Source of the DNA: Protula sp. h YS-2021
Lineage: Eukaryota > Annelida > Polychaeta > Sabellida > Serpulidae
DNA length: 64,000 nucleotides
Direction of reading: 5' to 3'
Assembly (NCBI GenBank): GCA_949752745.1
Contig: OX457032.1
Location: 17,338,720-17,402,719, forward strand
Part shown: positions 29,601-38,001 of the stretch, one piece after another
Layout: each line of letters starts with the position of its first letter
Numbering within the stretch: position 1 is the first letter of the stretch
Translations under genes and position numbers: made by a program
Notes under the pieces: generated by a model
Databases searched by the model: none
What the model was told of the DNA's origin: nothing
The model's input: the letters and a program-made list of their open reading frames with translations, nothing else

Positions 29601-31949
29601 AAAATTTGAGAAGATCCCGGTAAAAATGAGCATTTTAGCACAAATGTCGCACATACACATACAGAAGTTGCAACAGAAGTTTAGACCGTCGAAACAGCTG
29701 CTGATTATTTTTCTGTAGAAACTGTGCGCGTAAACTTGAAGGTCGAGCTAAGTATGTGGTGTGTCATGTCTCATAAATGTGCACTGTATACTTAATACAT
29801 TTTTATTTAAAGTCAAAAACCTTTTCACAAATAGACAATGCTGCGACATGCCCAAATTTACAAAAGACACATACAGCAATCAAACTATAAACAAGAACAA
29901 TTGACTTTTAAACTCGAGATGCTGTTTACAATGCAGCACCTGCCACAGCGTTGTAGAGGTAGGGCAAGCTCTCGTGGTCATACGACTCCTCGCACAGCAA
30001 GCGGCACTTCTCGCCTTCTTTATAGAATTCCACTAGGGCTGCTTCCATCTCCACGGTGACCAGTCGATACTGCTCGCCGATGTAAAGTTCAATCGCTCTC
30101 TCATAATGATCCTGAATTTAATATGCCACAAAAAAAGCAAATACACACTGACATTTTTCACTCAACTCAGACAGGCACAGAGAGAGACAGCGACAGAGAA
30201 AGCGAGATATTTTCCTGTATATTTGTAGTTCAAATAAATGTTCAAACTCTCACTCACAGAACTGGAGCTTTAGCTTTTGCAGGTCATCTTTTTCAATGAA
30301 TTGCTCCCGAATAACTTAATTAGGTAAACTCTTAGCAAAGCTAATCAACGTGACACCGGTACCTCCAAAGCCACTGAAGACTTACTTGATATTTTTTTCT
30401 TTCTAGATCCACAAAAAACTCGTCGTTGACTTCAGGCATAAGCCTGTAATACTCGACATTGCTCTGCATGGTGTCATGATTGGGGTTGGCCACCAAGAAC
30501 GTGTATGCAGCCGCGGCAGCATCCTCGTACCGTTCTATCTGCATGAATCAGAAGGGATGACGATGTATATCGATACATATCGATATCAAATTTTGTGACA
30601 CGATATCGATATGCAATTTTCGAACACTGGTTTTCTCGACATTCTTATATATGTAAGAAATGGAACGAAATCTTTACACATGAGTTTAAGAATTAAGGAA
30701 CCATCTCCAAAGTATGGAAACAACTATTGATTAATGGAAGTTTGATTACATACAGGGACCATACTTGATTGCATAAAATGTCTAATTAAATTTTGCAATT
30801 ATACCCCACACACTTTTGAACTGACATTTAACAAAGCATGGAAGAAGTTACAAGTTAAATTTTACCGACATACAGCAAAAAATTAGGCCTATTTCTGTAT
30901 CTAGCAGTTAACGGAGTGCATATCTGCAGACATCACATAGCCCCTTCGTTTATATTTTTGGTCATTTGACTTTGATTACGTGACCTTAACAAACATCTGA
31001 CAGCTCAGTGCGGAAGCTAATTCTTCTCCACCGCAAAGAAGAAACATAAGATGTGCTGCCGATGAACAATTGCGCATGTTGTAAGCGATTTTTCCACAAA
31101 CATGCGTGCGATCGGGACTGGTACGCAGTATCCGAGCTTCAGAACGCACACATTTCACCCCTAGTGACTGAACAATGCAACGCGTCTAAGCTCTGACACA
31201 GCGTTGTTGTCCTACAGCCAACATTTACGGTGTTTCCGTCTGTTGGGTGTGATCCCTTTTTACTCTGCAGACACACCTGGGATTGGGCGAAAAAAATCAT
31301 AAAAAGGAGAAAACATCCATATATTCTGTGTTTATACATATAAAATAGGTGTACTCCGAGTTGTTTTATAACAATATTGACAGCGGCATGCGGAATAAAA
31401 CTGCGGGGGCTGACTTGGAGCTAGGTTTCTTAACGGCCAGTATAAAACTCTTGACAATTTAGTAGCTAATAAACAAACCTTATATGCACAGATCTGTAAA
31501 TAATCGTACTGTGTCAGGTGCTCAAAGTCAAATTTCACTGAAGCACTGACTGATCTAAAATTGGAAACACCTTTTGCTTTCGAACACCGTCGCAAACAAT
31601 TTGATCGATGCAGTGCGCTTTCAAAAAACCTAAGATCAACAGAACCCTTCGGGTGCAATTTTGAAAGAGATTCATCTTGACAAAACTTTCTGCAACCAAG
31701 AAGTTTTTCTTTACTACTTCTGTGAAAACTGATTGCATTTTTAATGTTGTTGTAACACTCGTACCACCGCTCATCCTGATATGCGCGTATTCCAGTCATA
31801 TAAAAACTTTCGAAAGATTCTACATTGTCATTTACGCTGCTATCACAATTACACGTTGATATTAAAAAGAAATACACGCTGACAAACGATGAAAGGTGAA
31901 TAAACATGTTTAAAAGTTTTTGAAACTTTTTCACCGGAAATTCAGCCAT
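8864..31949 (-). CDS. P3H: Collagen prolyl 3-hydroxylase (leprecan family), exons 1-12
   Basis: Overall gene model; exons are listed separately. Family members hydroxylate the 3-position of prolines in collagen Gly-Pro-Hyp sites in the endoplasmic reticulum, using Fe(II), 2-oxoglutarate and O2. The twelve exons join in phases 0,0,1,1,0,0,1,0,0,1,0,2 without a stop, giving 685 codons plus two bases; vertebrate P3H proteins are about 700-740 residues. Visible hallmarks are an N-terminal signal peptide, four CXXXC motifs (C86/C90, C118/C122, C244/C248, C274/C278) in the TPR-like half, and the dioxygenase residues H575-x-D577, H643 and R653. With these residues intact, the enzyme should be active, unlike CRTAP/SC65 relatives that lack the catalytic domain. 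The orthologue subtype (P3H1, 2 or 3) cannot be settled by eye. The C-terminus is unresolved: exon 12 can join in phase either to 8238-8388 or to the exon-like copies at 500-632 and 183-315. Confidence 0.9.
9049..9270. other. Short unique part of intron 11
   Basis: Unique intronic sequence between the exon 12 acceptor and the 26-bp array. Nothing else recognised. Confidence 0.5.
9271..10177 (-). repeat. 26-bp minisatellite spanning the exon 11 donor
   Basis: About 35 copies of a 26-bp unit whose minus strand reads CGTCAATCAAACCGTACAG then GTGAGCA or GTGCGCA. This is the coding end of exon 11 (VNQTVQ) plus its donor. The first copy in transcription order is the functional exon end at 10157. 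Copies vary at a few positions (AATCA/AGTCA, GAGC/GCGC). The array fills most of the 1.1-kb intron to exon 12. Confidence 0.93.
10157..10341 (-). CDS. P3H: P3H exon 11, HxD metal-binding motif
   Basis: The exon is 185 bp, phase 1 to 0. The split codon with exon 10 gives D563. It encodes DLSHPIHADNCVLQ, carrying the Fe(II) ligands H575 and D577, then KPAYTMRDFSALLYLNGDF, TGGDFFFAHVNQTVQ. The acceptor is GGGGATGTAG and the donor CAG|GTGAGC. Its last 19 or so bases plus the donor are the unit of the 26-bp array that follows in the intron. Confidence 0.94.
10342..10694. other. P3H intron 10
   Basis: A 353-bp intron with a T-rich tract near 10446-10470 and a purine/pyrimidine-biased stretch near 10585-10610. 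No other signal. Confidence 0.6.
10695..10845 (-). CDS. P3H: P3H exon 10
   Basis: The exon is 151 bp, phase 0 to 1, with acceptor CCCATGCAG and donor GTGACG. It encodes LTVSGKVSGEMLQTYLKASQ and later NNLQVPLHFHYTHLVCRTAL. The string [FY]-x-Y-[ST]-H-L-V-C-R-T-A is nearly invariant in the P3H catalytic domain. Confidence 0.94.
11121..11225 (-). CDS. P3H: P3H exon 9
   Basis: The exon is exactly 105 bp (35 codons), phase 0 to 0, with acceptor TTTGTGTTTTACAG and donor GTGAGT. It encodes KGGTQGDGYKGTEHRSSPHT then DFEQFVGVTVSSAAQ. The G-D-G-Y-x-G...S-P-H-T...F-x-G-V-T-V pattern is characteristic of P3H. Two further 105-bp homologues sit downstream at 7764-7868 and 7276-7380. Confidence 0.92.
11226..11610. 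other. P3H intron 8
   Basis: A 385-bp intron with loose repetition of AGCGACAC/AAATGACGTAA-like words between 11260 and 11405. No gene seen. Confidence 0.6.
11611..11798 (-). CDS. P3H: P3H exon 8, start of the catalytic region
   Basis: The exon is 188 bp, phase 1 to 0, with acceptor GATTGGTCAACAG and donor GTGAAA. It encodes DNRFPHLPLGERTEEF, then NGVVITEESEELLGPTRVLA and DGLLTQEQCNSLIELAE. The segment D-G-[LV]-[LI]-x-x-x-[EQ]-C-x-x-L opens the P3H/P4Hc domain. A diverged copy of this exon lies at 8238-8388. Confidence 0.9.
11799..12217. other. P3H intron 7
   Basis: A 419-bp intron. No repeat or coding signal recognised. Confidence 0.6.
12218..12287 (-). CDS. P3H: P3H exon 7, variable Ser-rich linker
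   Basis: The exon is 70 bp, phase 0 to 1, with acceptor TTGTTTTTGCAG and donor GTAAAC. It encodes EAMDEDLFRDPYGSSSSSSL and ends LLK. It falls in the poorly conserved linker between the TPR-like region and the catalytic domain, so homology does not prove it. Support comes from good splice sites and exact phase agreement with both neighbours (AAA G|AT AAC). Confidence 0.7.
12387..12456. repeat. GC-rich inverted repeat
   Basis: Left arm GGTCGGTTTCCG (12387-12398) pairs with right arm CGGAAACCGACC (12445-12456) across 46 bp that are themselves rich in GTCG/CGAC words. Could be a decayed palindromic element end or a structured intronic segment. Confidence 0.6.
15484..15800. mobile_element. Non-autonomous element with hairpin and GACG/GACA tail
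   Basis: Contains a CCCC/GGGG hairpin (TTTTCCCCCTGTGGGGAA, about 15630-15647), a GACAGGCGGACGGACGGACG-type tract (about 15714-15748), then CTATATGCCCC ... GGGGCATAAT (about 15760-15796), a second short inverted pair. The 3' layout matches the element ending at 4962. No coding capacity. It ends about 30 bp from the exon 6 donor. Confidence 0.6.
15830..15943 (-). CDS. P3H: P3H exon 6
   Basis: The exon is 114 bp (38 codons), phase 0 to 0, with acceptor ATGTGTGTTGTAG and donor GTTGTT. It encodes DAVTYHTMLEAEQRMIDFVT then NDYTFSDADLDSQGQIIP. The pattern Y-x-x-x-L-E-x-E followed by an aromatic/acidic stretch fits the linker after the TPR-like half of P3H. A transposon-like element ends about 30 bp beyond its donor. 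Confidence 0.82.
15944..19266. other. P3H intron 5
   Basis: A 3.3-kb A+T-rich intron with a cluster of TGACGTCA sites (17380-17467), a C-run/A-run at about 18529-18575 and a T-rich tract near 19060-19085. No coding exon recognised. Confidence 0.6.
17380..17467. promoter_or_regulatory. Cluster of CRE-type TGACGTCA palindromes
   Basis: Perfect TGACGTCA at 17380-17387, 17414-17421 and 17444-17451, plus TGACGTCT at 17460-17467: four sites in under 90 bp inside intron 5. TGACGTCA is the classical CREB/ATF site. Spacings of 34, 30 and 16 bp suggest partly a short duplicated unit (ATGACGTCATTT twice). Regulatory use is inference. Confidence 0.4.
19267..19403 (-). CDS. P3H: P3H exon 5
   Basis: The exon is 137 bp, phase 1 to 0; the split codon with exon 4 gives N, so the junction reads YYQNGDMESAVRACQSYLLF. 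It continues HPDNEPMLNNRRYYMDDMG, matching the last TPR-like unit of leprecans. The donor is GTGCGT and the acceptor TCTGTTTGCAG. The 5' 59 bp of the exon and its acceptor are copied four more times upstream in the intron (see repeat 19345-19773). Confidence 0.92.
19345..19773 (-). repeat. 86/87-bp tandem array spanning the exon 5 acceptor
   Basis: Five units start at 19345, 19431, 19517, 19604 and 19691. Each holds 59 bp of exon 5 coding sequence plus about 27 bp of intron, including the acceptor CTCTGTTTGCAG. Only the copy at 19345 continues into the rest of the exon. The first two periods are 86 bp and the later ones 87 bp because of one extra A. Confidence 0.92.
25250..25484. mobile_element. 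MITE-like element with GTTAACT termini
   Basis: The left end reads ACTCACAAAAGTTAACTGCA and the right end CCTTTTGTGAATACCGGGGC, which are imperfect inverted complements, with repeated CAGTTAACT words inside each end. The same right end recurs at 57484-57524. About 230 bp with no reading frame. Confidence 0.6.
25560..25665 (-). repeat. tRNA-derived SINE-like fragment
   Basis: The minus strand contains AGAGCGCTTGACCGATAATC followed by GGTTGTGGGTTCGAACCCGG, which resembles a tRNA D-arm to anticodon-arm to T-arm order with a B-box (GGTTCGAAC). The D-arm is shortened and the acceptor stem does not pair well, so a SINE head or decayed tRNA is likelier than a functional tRNA gene. Confidence 0.5.
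28748..28917. promoter_or_regulatory. Cluster of five CACGTG E-boxes
   Basis: CACGTG occurs at 28748, 28829, 28838, 28852 and 28912, within loose repeats of GACCACGTGATGTC and CGACATCGA-type words. CACGTG is the site for Myc/Max, USF and similar bHLH factors. The cluster may be a degenerate tandem repeat rather than an evolved enhancer. Confidence 0.35.
29298..29423 (-). CDS. P3H: P3H exon 4, fourth CXXXC motif
   Basis: The exon is 126 bp, phase 1 to 1, with acceptor GTTTGTCTCAG and donor GTGAGT. The split codon with exon 3 gives D266, so the joined text is ADHWLDVLRCRQKCEV (C274/C278). It ends LPEMYNYLQFSYYQ. The family-typical YNYLQFxYY continues directly into exon 5. Confidence 0.92.
29424..29939. 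other. P3H intron 3
   Basis: A 516-bp intron, A+T-rich. Nothing recognised. Confidence 0.6.
29940..30111 (-). CDS. P3H: P3H exon 3, third CXXXC motif
   Basis: The exon is 172 bp, phase 0 to 1, with acceptor TTAAATTCAG and donor GTGCTG. It encodes DHYERAIELYIGEQYRLVTV, then a helix ending EGEKCRLLCEES (C244 and C248, CXXXC) and LPYLYNAVA. The acidic Tyr-rich helix pair matches the family layout. Confidence 0.9.
30386..30538 (-). CDS. P3H: P3H exon 2
   Basis: The exon is 153 bp (51 codons), phase 0 to 0. The acceptor is TGATTCATGCAG and the donor GTAAGT. It encodes IERYEDAAAAAYTFLVANPN followed by HDTMQSNVEYYRLM, the TPR-like helix pair that follows the first CXXXC pair in leprecans; the pattern N-P-x-H-x-x-M-x-x-N-x-x-Y-Y is a family signature. 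Confidence 0.9.
30539..31478. other. P3H intron 1
   Basis: A 940-bp intron. At 30566-30614 the word ATCGATA recurs (TATCGATACATATCGATAT and ACACGATATCGATATG). Otherwise nothing recognised. Confidence 0.6.
31479..31949 (-). CDS. P3H: P3H exon 1: signal peptide and first two CXXXC motifs
   Basis: The exon has 157 codons if translation starts at the ATG at 31949 (A at -3, G at +4). A second in-frame ATG at 31907 would give 143 codons and a more conventional signal peptide. The hydrophobic stretch FIHLSSFVSVYFFLIST lies at residues 17-33, followed by CNCDSSVND. The mature part contains YMTGIRAYQDERWYEC, typical of the first TPR-like helix pair in leprecans, and the motifs CRKFC and CLRRC. The exon ends TAT AAG before donor GTTTGT, phase 0. 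Which ATG is used is uncertain; the reading frame is not. Confidence 0.88.
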
Positions 31950-32587
31950 GTTGTTTTTGTCGTGGCACTGTCCAGCAGACGAAACTGAACTAAAAACTTT
32001 CAAAACCATGAATTTAAATTGCAAAATAAGCTTTTGACAAATAAGAAAAAAATATACGCATTATATAATGCAAATATATTGAAAGTATATATAATATGTT
32101 TCTTTAATTCTGGTGAAAACTATATACCTAAAAGTTCAATGTGAGCGTTAAACTGATAAACATAGGTTTTCAGTTTTGCTGTAGATCTTCGTAATCACTT
32201 TTATACTCAAGATGTATTTTAGATTTAAATCTCTAAAATATCATCTTTAAATTTTTTAAATTTGCTTTTTATTTGCTAGTTTCTACTCTTGCTTTTTGTA
32301 ACCAAAATACTACAGTTTAAGGTGCAGCCAATTTGCAGTACGACTTTTTTATCGAACGAGGTATAATTGTAAACAATAATATCACGTGATATCAATAAGA
32401 ACACATGTAGCACTGTCAGAAGAGCTGTCAGTCTGCCCAGCTTCACATAAGAGACAGACGCGATTTGTGATGTGCGATGCTGTGGATATATAGTTCTTTA
32501 GTTTTGTTTTCAGGATAAATATTATATATCGAAAAGCAGTTTACTTTTCGACTAACTTTTGGATATCTTACAATGATTTAAGCGAAA
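31950..32587. promoter_or_regulatory. Shared interval between divergent P3H and ephrin starts
   Basis: The two initiator codons are 638 bp apart and point away from each other, so both promoters and 5' UTRs must lie here unless upstream non-coding exons exist. The sequence is A+T-rich, without a CpG-dense core. A purine stretch and AGACAGACGCG lie near 32450. An in-frame TAA sits 9 bp before the ephrin ATG. No TATA box can be assigned with confidence. Confidence 0.5.
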
Positions 32588-32697
32588 ATGTCGTGGTACA
32601 TTTTAATAAGCGCGGTGATATGGGCGCTTAGCATGTTGATTCAGTTTGTGGATTGTATGAGATTACCACCAATTCACTGGAATTCTTCAAACACTAT
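32588..32697 (+). CDS. Ephrin, first coding exon (signal peptide and start of ephrin domain)
   Basis: Thirty-six codons plus two bases: MSWYILISAVIWALSMLIQF then VDCMRLPPIHWNSSNT, then AT| before a consensus donor GTAAGT (phase 2). The N-terminus is a clear signal peptide. Mature IHWNSSN matches the first beta strand of the ephrin receptor-binding domain, where [VI]-x-W-N-S-S-N is the family hallmark. Ephrins are membrane-anchored ligands of Eph receptor tyrosine kinases used in cell guidance. The Kozak context is fair (A at -3) and an in-frame TAA lies 9 bp upstream. In vertebrate ephrins exon 1 likewise holds signal peptide plus the first strand, before a long intron. A or B type cannot be told from this exon. 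Confidence 0.75.
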
Positions 32698-35600
32698 GTA
32701 AGTATTTTGTCTTAGTGTTTTCTTACTAAATAAACTTTCAGTATCAGTGTTTTACGTTGCATTATTAAATATGTTCAATATATAGCACATTAATAATGAG
32801 AACAAAAATAAATAATAAAAAAGACAAAGGATGTTTTAGTTTGAGCCTAAATAATTTCACTCTGTCACTGAAATTCGTGATAAACATAAATAGCAATAAA
32901 GTTTTTCTTAAGAACTTTTTTTTAGAAAATGATACTGGTTAATTTTTAGACTTCAAACTTAAAGTATGCATTTACCAAGCTAACAACAAGGAGAAGTGCA
33001 AATAATTCACAGCACATAAATAAAGTTTTATCAATCTAATATAAAATAAATAAACGAACATTGATATCAGAATTGTAATCAACAATACTCACTGCCAGAT
33101 AATCTCGGATATCAGTGGCTTCAATGAAAAGCCACCAATGAAAAGCCATCTAGACACACAACTAAGATATAATTATTAATCACTATATATGTACCACATA
33201 TTACAAAATGCAACAGTCATCATATATTATATGCATATTAATTATTACAGTTTTAATTGATATGTAAAAAAAAAAAAAAAAAAAAAAAAAAACGTTTGAG
33301 GTTCAAACATGTCGTGCAATTCAGATATGATATCGTTATACTGCCTCACCAAAAGGAAAACTTGATTTTGGACTCCATAGTATGGGTGTTTGGTATGGGT
33401 GTTTTTAACATGCACAGATTACATTGACAGAGTTTGGTAAAGCAACAACTTTCAGCTCGTTATAAATCTGATATATATAAAAATGATTTAGTGCAGCATC
33501 TGTAGCTAAATTAAAATGAAATTCCGTACAAAGATCCTCCTCCCTCTCCCCACTTCTTTCATTTTTTTAATGTATGCGTTGGGCTCAGTTTTTTTTTCTG
33601 GCATCCGGACTCGAATAAAATCTCCAAAGATCTTTTAAATTTTCATTAACATATAAATAGGAACTTCATAGATCCAGTTCGTCTCACATTCGAACGCTTG
33701 CATTAGTTAATTTGCATAAATGTGTGTTTGCTATTGCTGGTCAATATTTATTTAACATCTGAGGTTTGCTTGAACAATACTGAAATTTAGTTAAGACTGG
33801 CGCTCGAATGTTGACTGTAAGTTTTGTACTCATGGCCTTAATTTCTCTTGAGTATTCGGGCTTGAGAAAGAAGGAAAAATGTACTCAGCTTTTTCCTCTC
33901 ATCCTCTATGATATCTATTACAACACATTAGCACAAAACCGTCACAGAATATACATTTGAATGTGTTTTATGAAGTGCAATTTGCTTCAGAAGTATATTC
34001 TCAGTCAAATCATCCACTCGCCTCCCCTCCCCCCCCCCCCCCCGTCCTCGGAGTATATTTCATGGTAAAAATATATAAATTGTGAGTTGTCGAGTCGGCG
34101 AAATTTAAAATGCAACGCGATGTGTTTTTTTTTAGGATTTATTAATGCACTTAGATGCCATAATCTTTGTCAATTTCATAGAGCGACTTAAAACTGGGTT
34201 AGCTGAGGCATCTTGACTGAAGCGCGCTCAGCTAAGTCAGGTTTATTCTATTCATGTAAAGATTTAAATGTGCTTAGTTGACATAAGCCGGTCCGTAATG
34301 GGCATTAATTGCCCGGACTCTTCCACGTGAGTCTGTGTGTCTGTCAGTTTTTTTTTATTTATTTGTTTATTTTGTATTAAAAATAATAAAAGACCAACAA
34401 GCATATTTAAACGACAAGGAAAAAAAAAAGAAAACAGATTTTGTCACATGAATGCCACGTTTGTGTCGGCATAGAAACTTACCCTTATCAGGGCATTTTT
34501 GTGAAAATAGAACCTTATAGGGAACGAAATGTTGTGGTAATGTAGGATACATATCTGATACTATTTTTCGGCTGCCCTTCGGCTTCCACCCAAGCCCCTC
34601 AGAAATCCTCTCAGGACAGTCATAAGACAAAACCTCATATATATCTCATATACAATCAGAAAGCTTCAGCCTAAATGGGAGGAAATGGGTGTTGGTGAAA
34701 TCGACAAAAATCATAAGCAAGATTTAAACTTCTCTTTAGCCGATTAGCATTTTTATTTTTGAGCGAAATAGAATATTGAAGGCTCACAATGCTTATATGG
34801 GAGACACTAAAGTTATGAAAATGTGTGTGGTATAAGACTGCCATTGCGTAGTGGTGTTTGCTTTAAATTTAGGAAACCACCCAGATGCAAAACCAAAAAT
34901 ACGACCCCTTTAATGCAGCATTCAAGTATCGCGTCTGTTCTAGTTGTGGCTTGATACAAACAAAAGTGTCGCGGAATCTTGAGATTTCTTTCAAAATTTC
35001 AAAAAGCTGGAAGAAACTGATTGCGTGCAAACAGCTGTATTTCTTGTAAGTGCAATTTATCTACATGGATACCCTTTTTTGGCGAGAAATTTTGTTTGGA
35101 TTTTTGTGCATTCAAACCTTGTTTTTAAAATGTCTCTAAAAATTTGCTTTTAAGGTGTCGTCGATTTCACAAAGCGGAGGTCGCATTCTCACGCAATAGC
35201 GTCTTGTATTATTCGTAAAATGAAAACGCAACATATAGATGTAGAAAACAACCATCGTCATCATCCGTAGTTATATTCAATCCGTTGTTTTCTTAGTCTT
35301 AAGTTACTCCTTTTAGTCGAAGTGTTAATATTTAACAATTTATTGGGCAAAAACTTGAAAAAAATAACACTGTGAGAGCCATACTCGTATTTCCATCGTC
35401 AGAGTGTTATCATACAAGGAAAATGAAAGCTCGGGCCTTGTTTTTATAATCGACCTCCCGTAATAAACCCAAGACAATCTACCGTCTGACTTCACAATGT
35501 TGTTTTAATTAGTCCCTTTTTTTCTCTTCAGTACTCTGTTATATTTTTGACATTTTTTTCTCAAAGCAGATTTTACGTGATTTTAAAGGTAGTTTGGTTA

Positions 35601-37799
35601 GGGCGGAAGCAGGTGGTTCGCCCTTTAGAACTGGTGGAACGAGTTACAGTCATAGTTTCCCAATATTTGGCTGCGTTAACGAACTTGAAAAGACTTAAAT
35701 TTATTAACCAGAATTATCTCATTGGTTACAAGTAATCCCTGCTGTGAAACCAAGCATCACATTATTAATCACATTCAAAAGCGTGTTATTTGTATCATTC
35801 CCTCTATTTTATTACCCCCCTCCAATGTTTTGGAAATTAAGCTGTGTCCCCAACGCCCCCCCCCCTTCCTCCTAACACATAAAGAGGCCATGTATAATTG
35901 ATGACACGATTTTTCGGTATTTCAGTGGCTCGTAACTCTCGCCAGTGAACCTAGATATCGCTCTTGTTTATGACCTTTTGGTGTATTATTATTTTTTAAA
36001 ATAGTCAATGAAAAAAATAGATAACACTGAAACATATTTTTCATGTGCTTAATCTTAATAAAAATAGTTAAAACTGCCAGAATTCAAGTTATGTATGCAA
36101 CTTGCTAAGAACCAAGAATGGTAGAAACATACACCGTGAAAACACTCCGGGGAAAAATATTAGGAAACTATGTCTTGTTAAATATTAGAATTATGTCGAA
36201 TCGGTATTTTGACAGTAAATACTCCCCGCAAAGCAAACGACTGATCAGTATATTGATGTAATGTTAATTTCTGATCAGAGTAAACTCGACCGAAGGCATC
36301 AAGCTCTTTGCCTTATTCTGTACATATTTCGCTGCTCGCGAAGTCGTAACAACATTGCTTTAAGGTCAGCAATTAAAAAAATATCTGGATATATTTAGGG
36401 AAATTGCCTTCTTGGTCGTCTTTTTCCTTTCTTTGATATTTTTAGCTATGAATTCATCAAGGGATAAAATAATTAAATCCTATAATCCTACAAAGTGTAG
36501 ACTCATTTGAGTTCATATCTGCATGCCTCATTTAGGACACGTGGCACACTTAAACACATGCATGCATGATTTAAAAAACACCGAAACACGTGTGAAGATA
36601 TTTCCTTTATTCAAGTGTATATTTTTTTTATTCCGAGTTGGATCACAAGTCAGTAAGATCAATGATTGCCTATTCAATCTACGTGGCAAACTTGGTGCTC
36701 AAACTGGAGTTTGAAACCCAGCTGGGGTATGATCAGGCACCGCACAACCAACCAAACAAACCTGCATACCATCATAATGCGCCAGACTTTATTTTCTTAT
36801 GATGATATCATTAACTTTAGACGGACAAATATTTGAAGTGCATAAAATCACTTTTACATCAGTTGGTAGAATGACTATTGCGTCATTTGGACATGCATAA
36901 TAAGCTTGCAATCATATAGCGATGAGCCCACACCTATTGGTCATATCAAAGCTACAATTTCCCTTTTCATATATAAACAGATAATAAAACCGCATATCTT
37001 AAATATTGAAGCATTCTATTATACGATTACATTCTTTGTAAGTTAAAAGTCGCGTAAATGACGAGGTTTTTAAGTACAAAACTGTAGAAGTCGTGAGGTG
37101 AAAGGGGTGACGTAAAAATGTTTAAACTTTGAATTGTTCAGCGACAAGGAACTCACATGTATATGGTACTTTTTGAAAGGCTTGATTCTTGTGTATCGTA
37201 TTTGTATCATTTTCTGTTCGCTATATTGGTGTTACTTGATTTTTTTTAAAGCATTGCATTGAAATGACAAATCGAGCTATAAAACTGGGTGTCCCGGGTA
37301 ATTGTGTTGTTCTTTAAACTGACAGTAATACCCCCTCACCCCCGGAAAGATCTGGAAGGTAGCAATAAATTTTCATAAAAGTTTTTGACTAAGTTTGGAA
37401 AACAAAACTATTGTATTAGCTCACCACAGAAACTGATGATGAAAATATTCTCTTTAAAGATTTTTAGTTGGTTATAACATTTAATATGATATAATTTCGC
37501 TTTCGCCGTGGCTTGGTTCCAAACTTCATGCCACATTCGGAAGATGTGATCTAAACACTGTATACCAGACATGTGTAAACGTAATAAAGTCATTTATTTA
37601 GAATTCGAGAGAATACGGAAGAAAAACAGAATTCGACATTTAAAACTAAATTGCACTCTGAAGTCAATAGTGAAAATAACATTTCAGTGTGGTGAAAATT
37701 TCTCACTCCTTGCCAGTAATTTTCATGGCATTCACCTGTGTATGTAAGCCGTGGTGCCATATCCGGATACTCACTCACAAAGGAAAAAATAGCAACTCA
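32698..37799. other. Ephrin intron 1, proximal part
   Basis: A+T-rich, with an A-run at about 33266-33292, C-runs near 34027-34044 and 35857-35868 and T-runs. No exon encoding the remaining ephrin domain is recognised on the plus strand. Confidence 0.5.
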
Positions 37800-38001
37800 C
37801 GGAGGAACAATATACACTCATGAGGAACAATACGCAATCATGGAGGAACAATATGCACTCATGGAGGAACAATATGCATTGATAGAGGAACGATATCCAC
37901 TCACGGAGGAACAATATGCACTCATAGAGGAACAATATGCATTAATAGAGGAACGATATGCACTTACGGAGGAACAATATGCACTCATAGAGGAACAATA
38001 T
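37800..38001. repeat. 21-bp minisatellite (EEQYAL-type)
   Basis: Ten copies of GGAGGAACAATATGCACTCA-like units, nearly all 21 bp, so the frame is kept and the plus strand reads MEEQYAL/IEERYAL heptads for about 60 residues within a 122-codon frame. The minus strand is also open, which is expected of any repeat with a period divisible by three. No splice sites or homology support coding. Confidence 0.85.
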
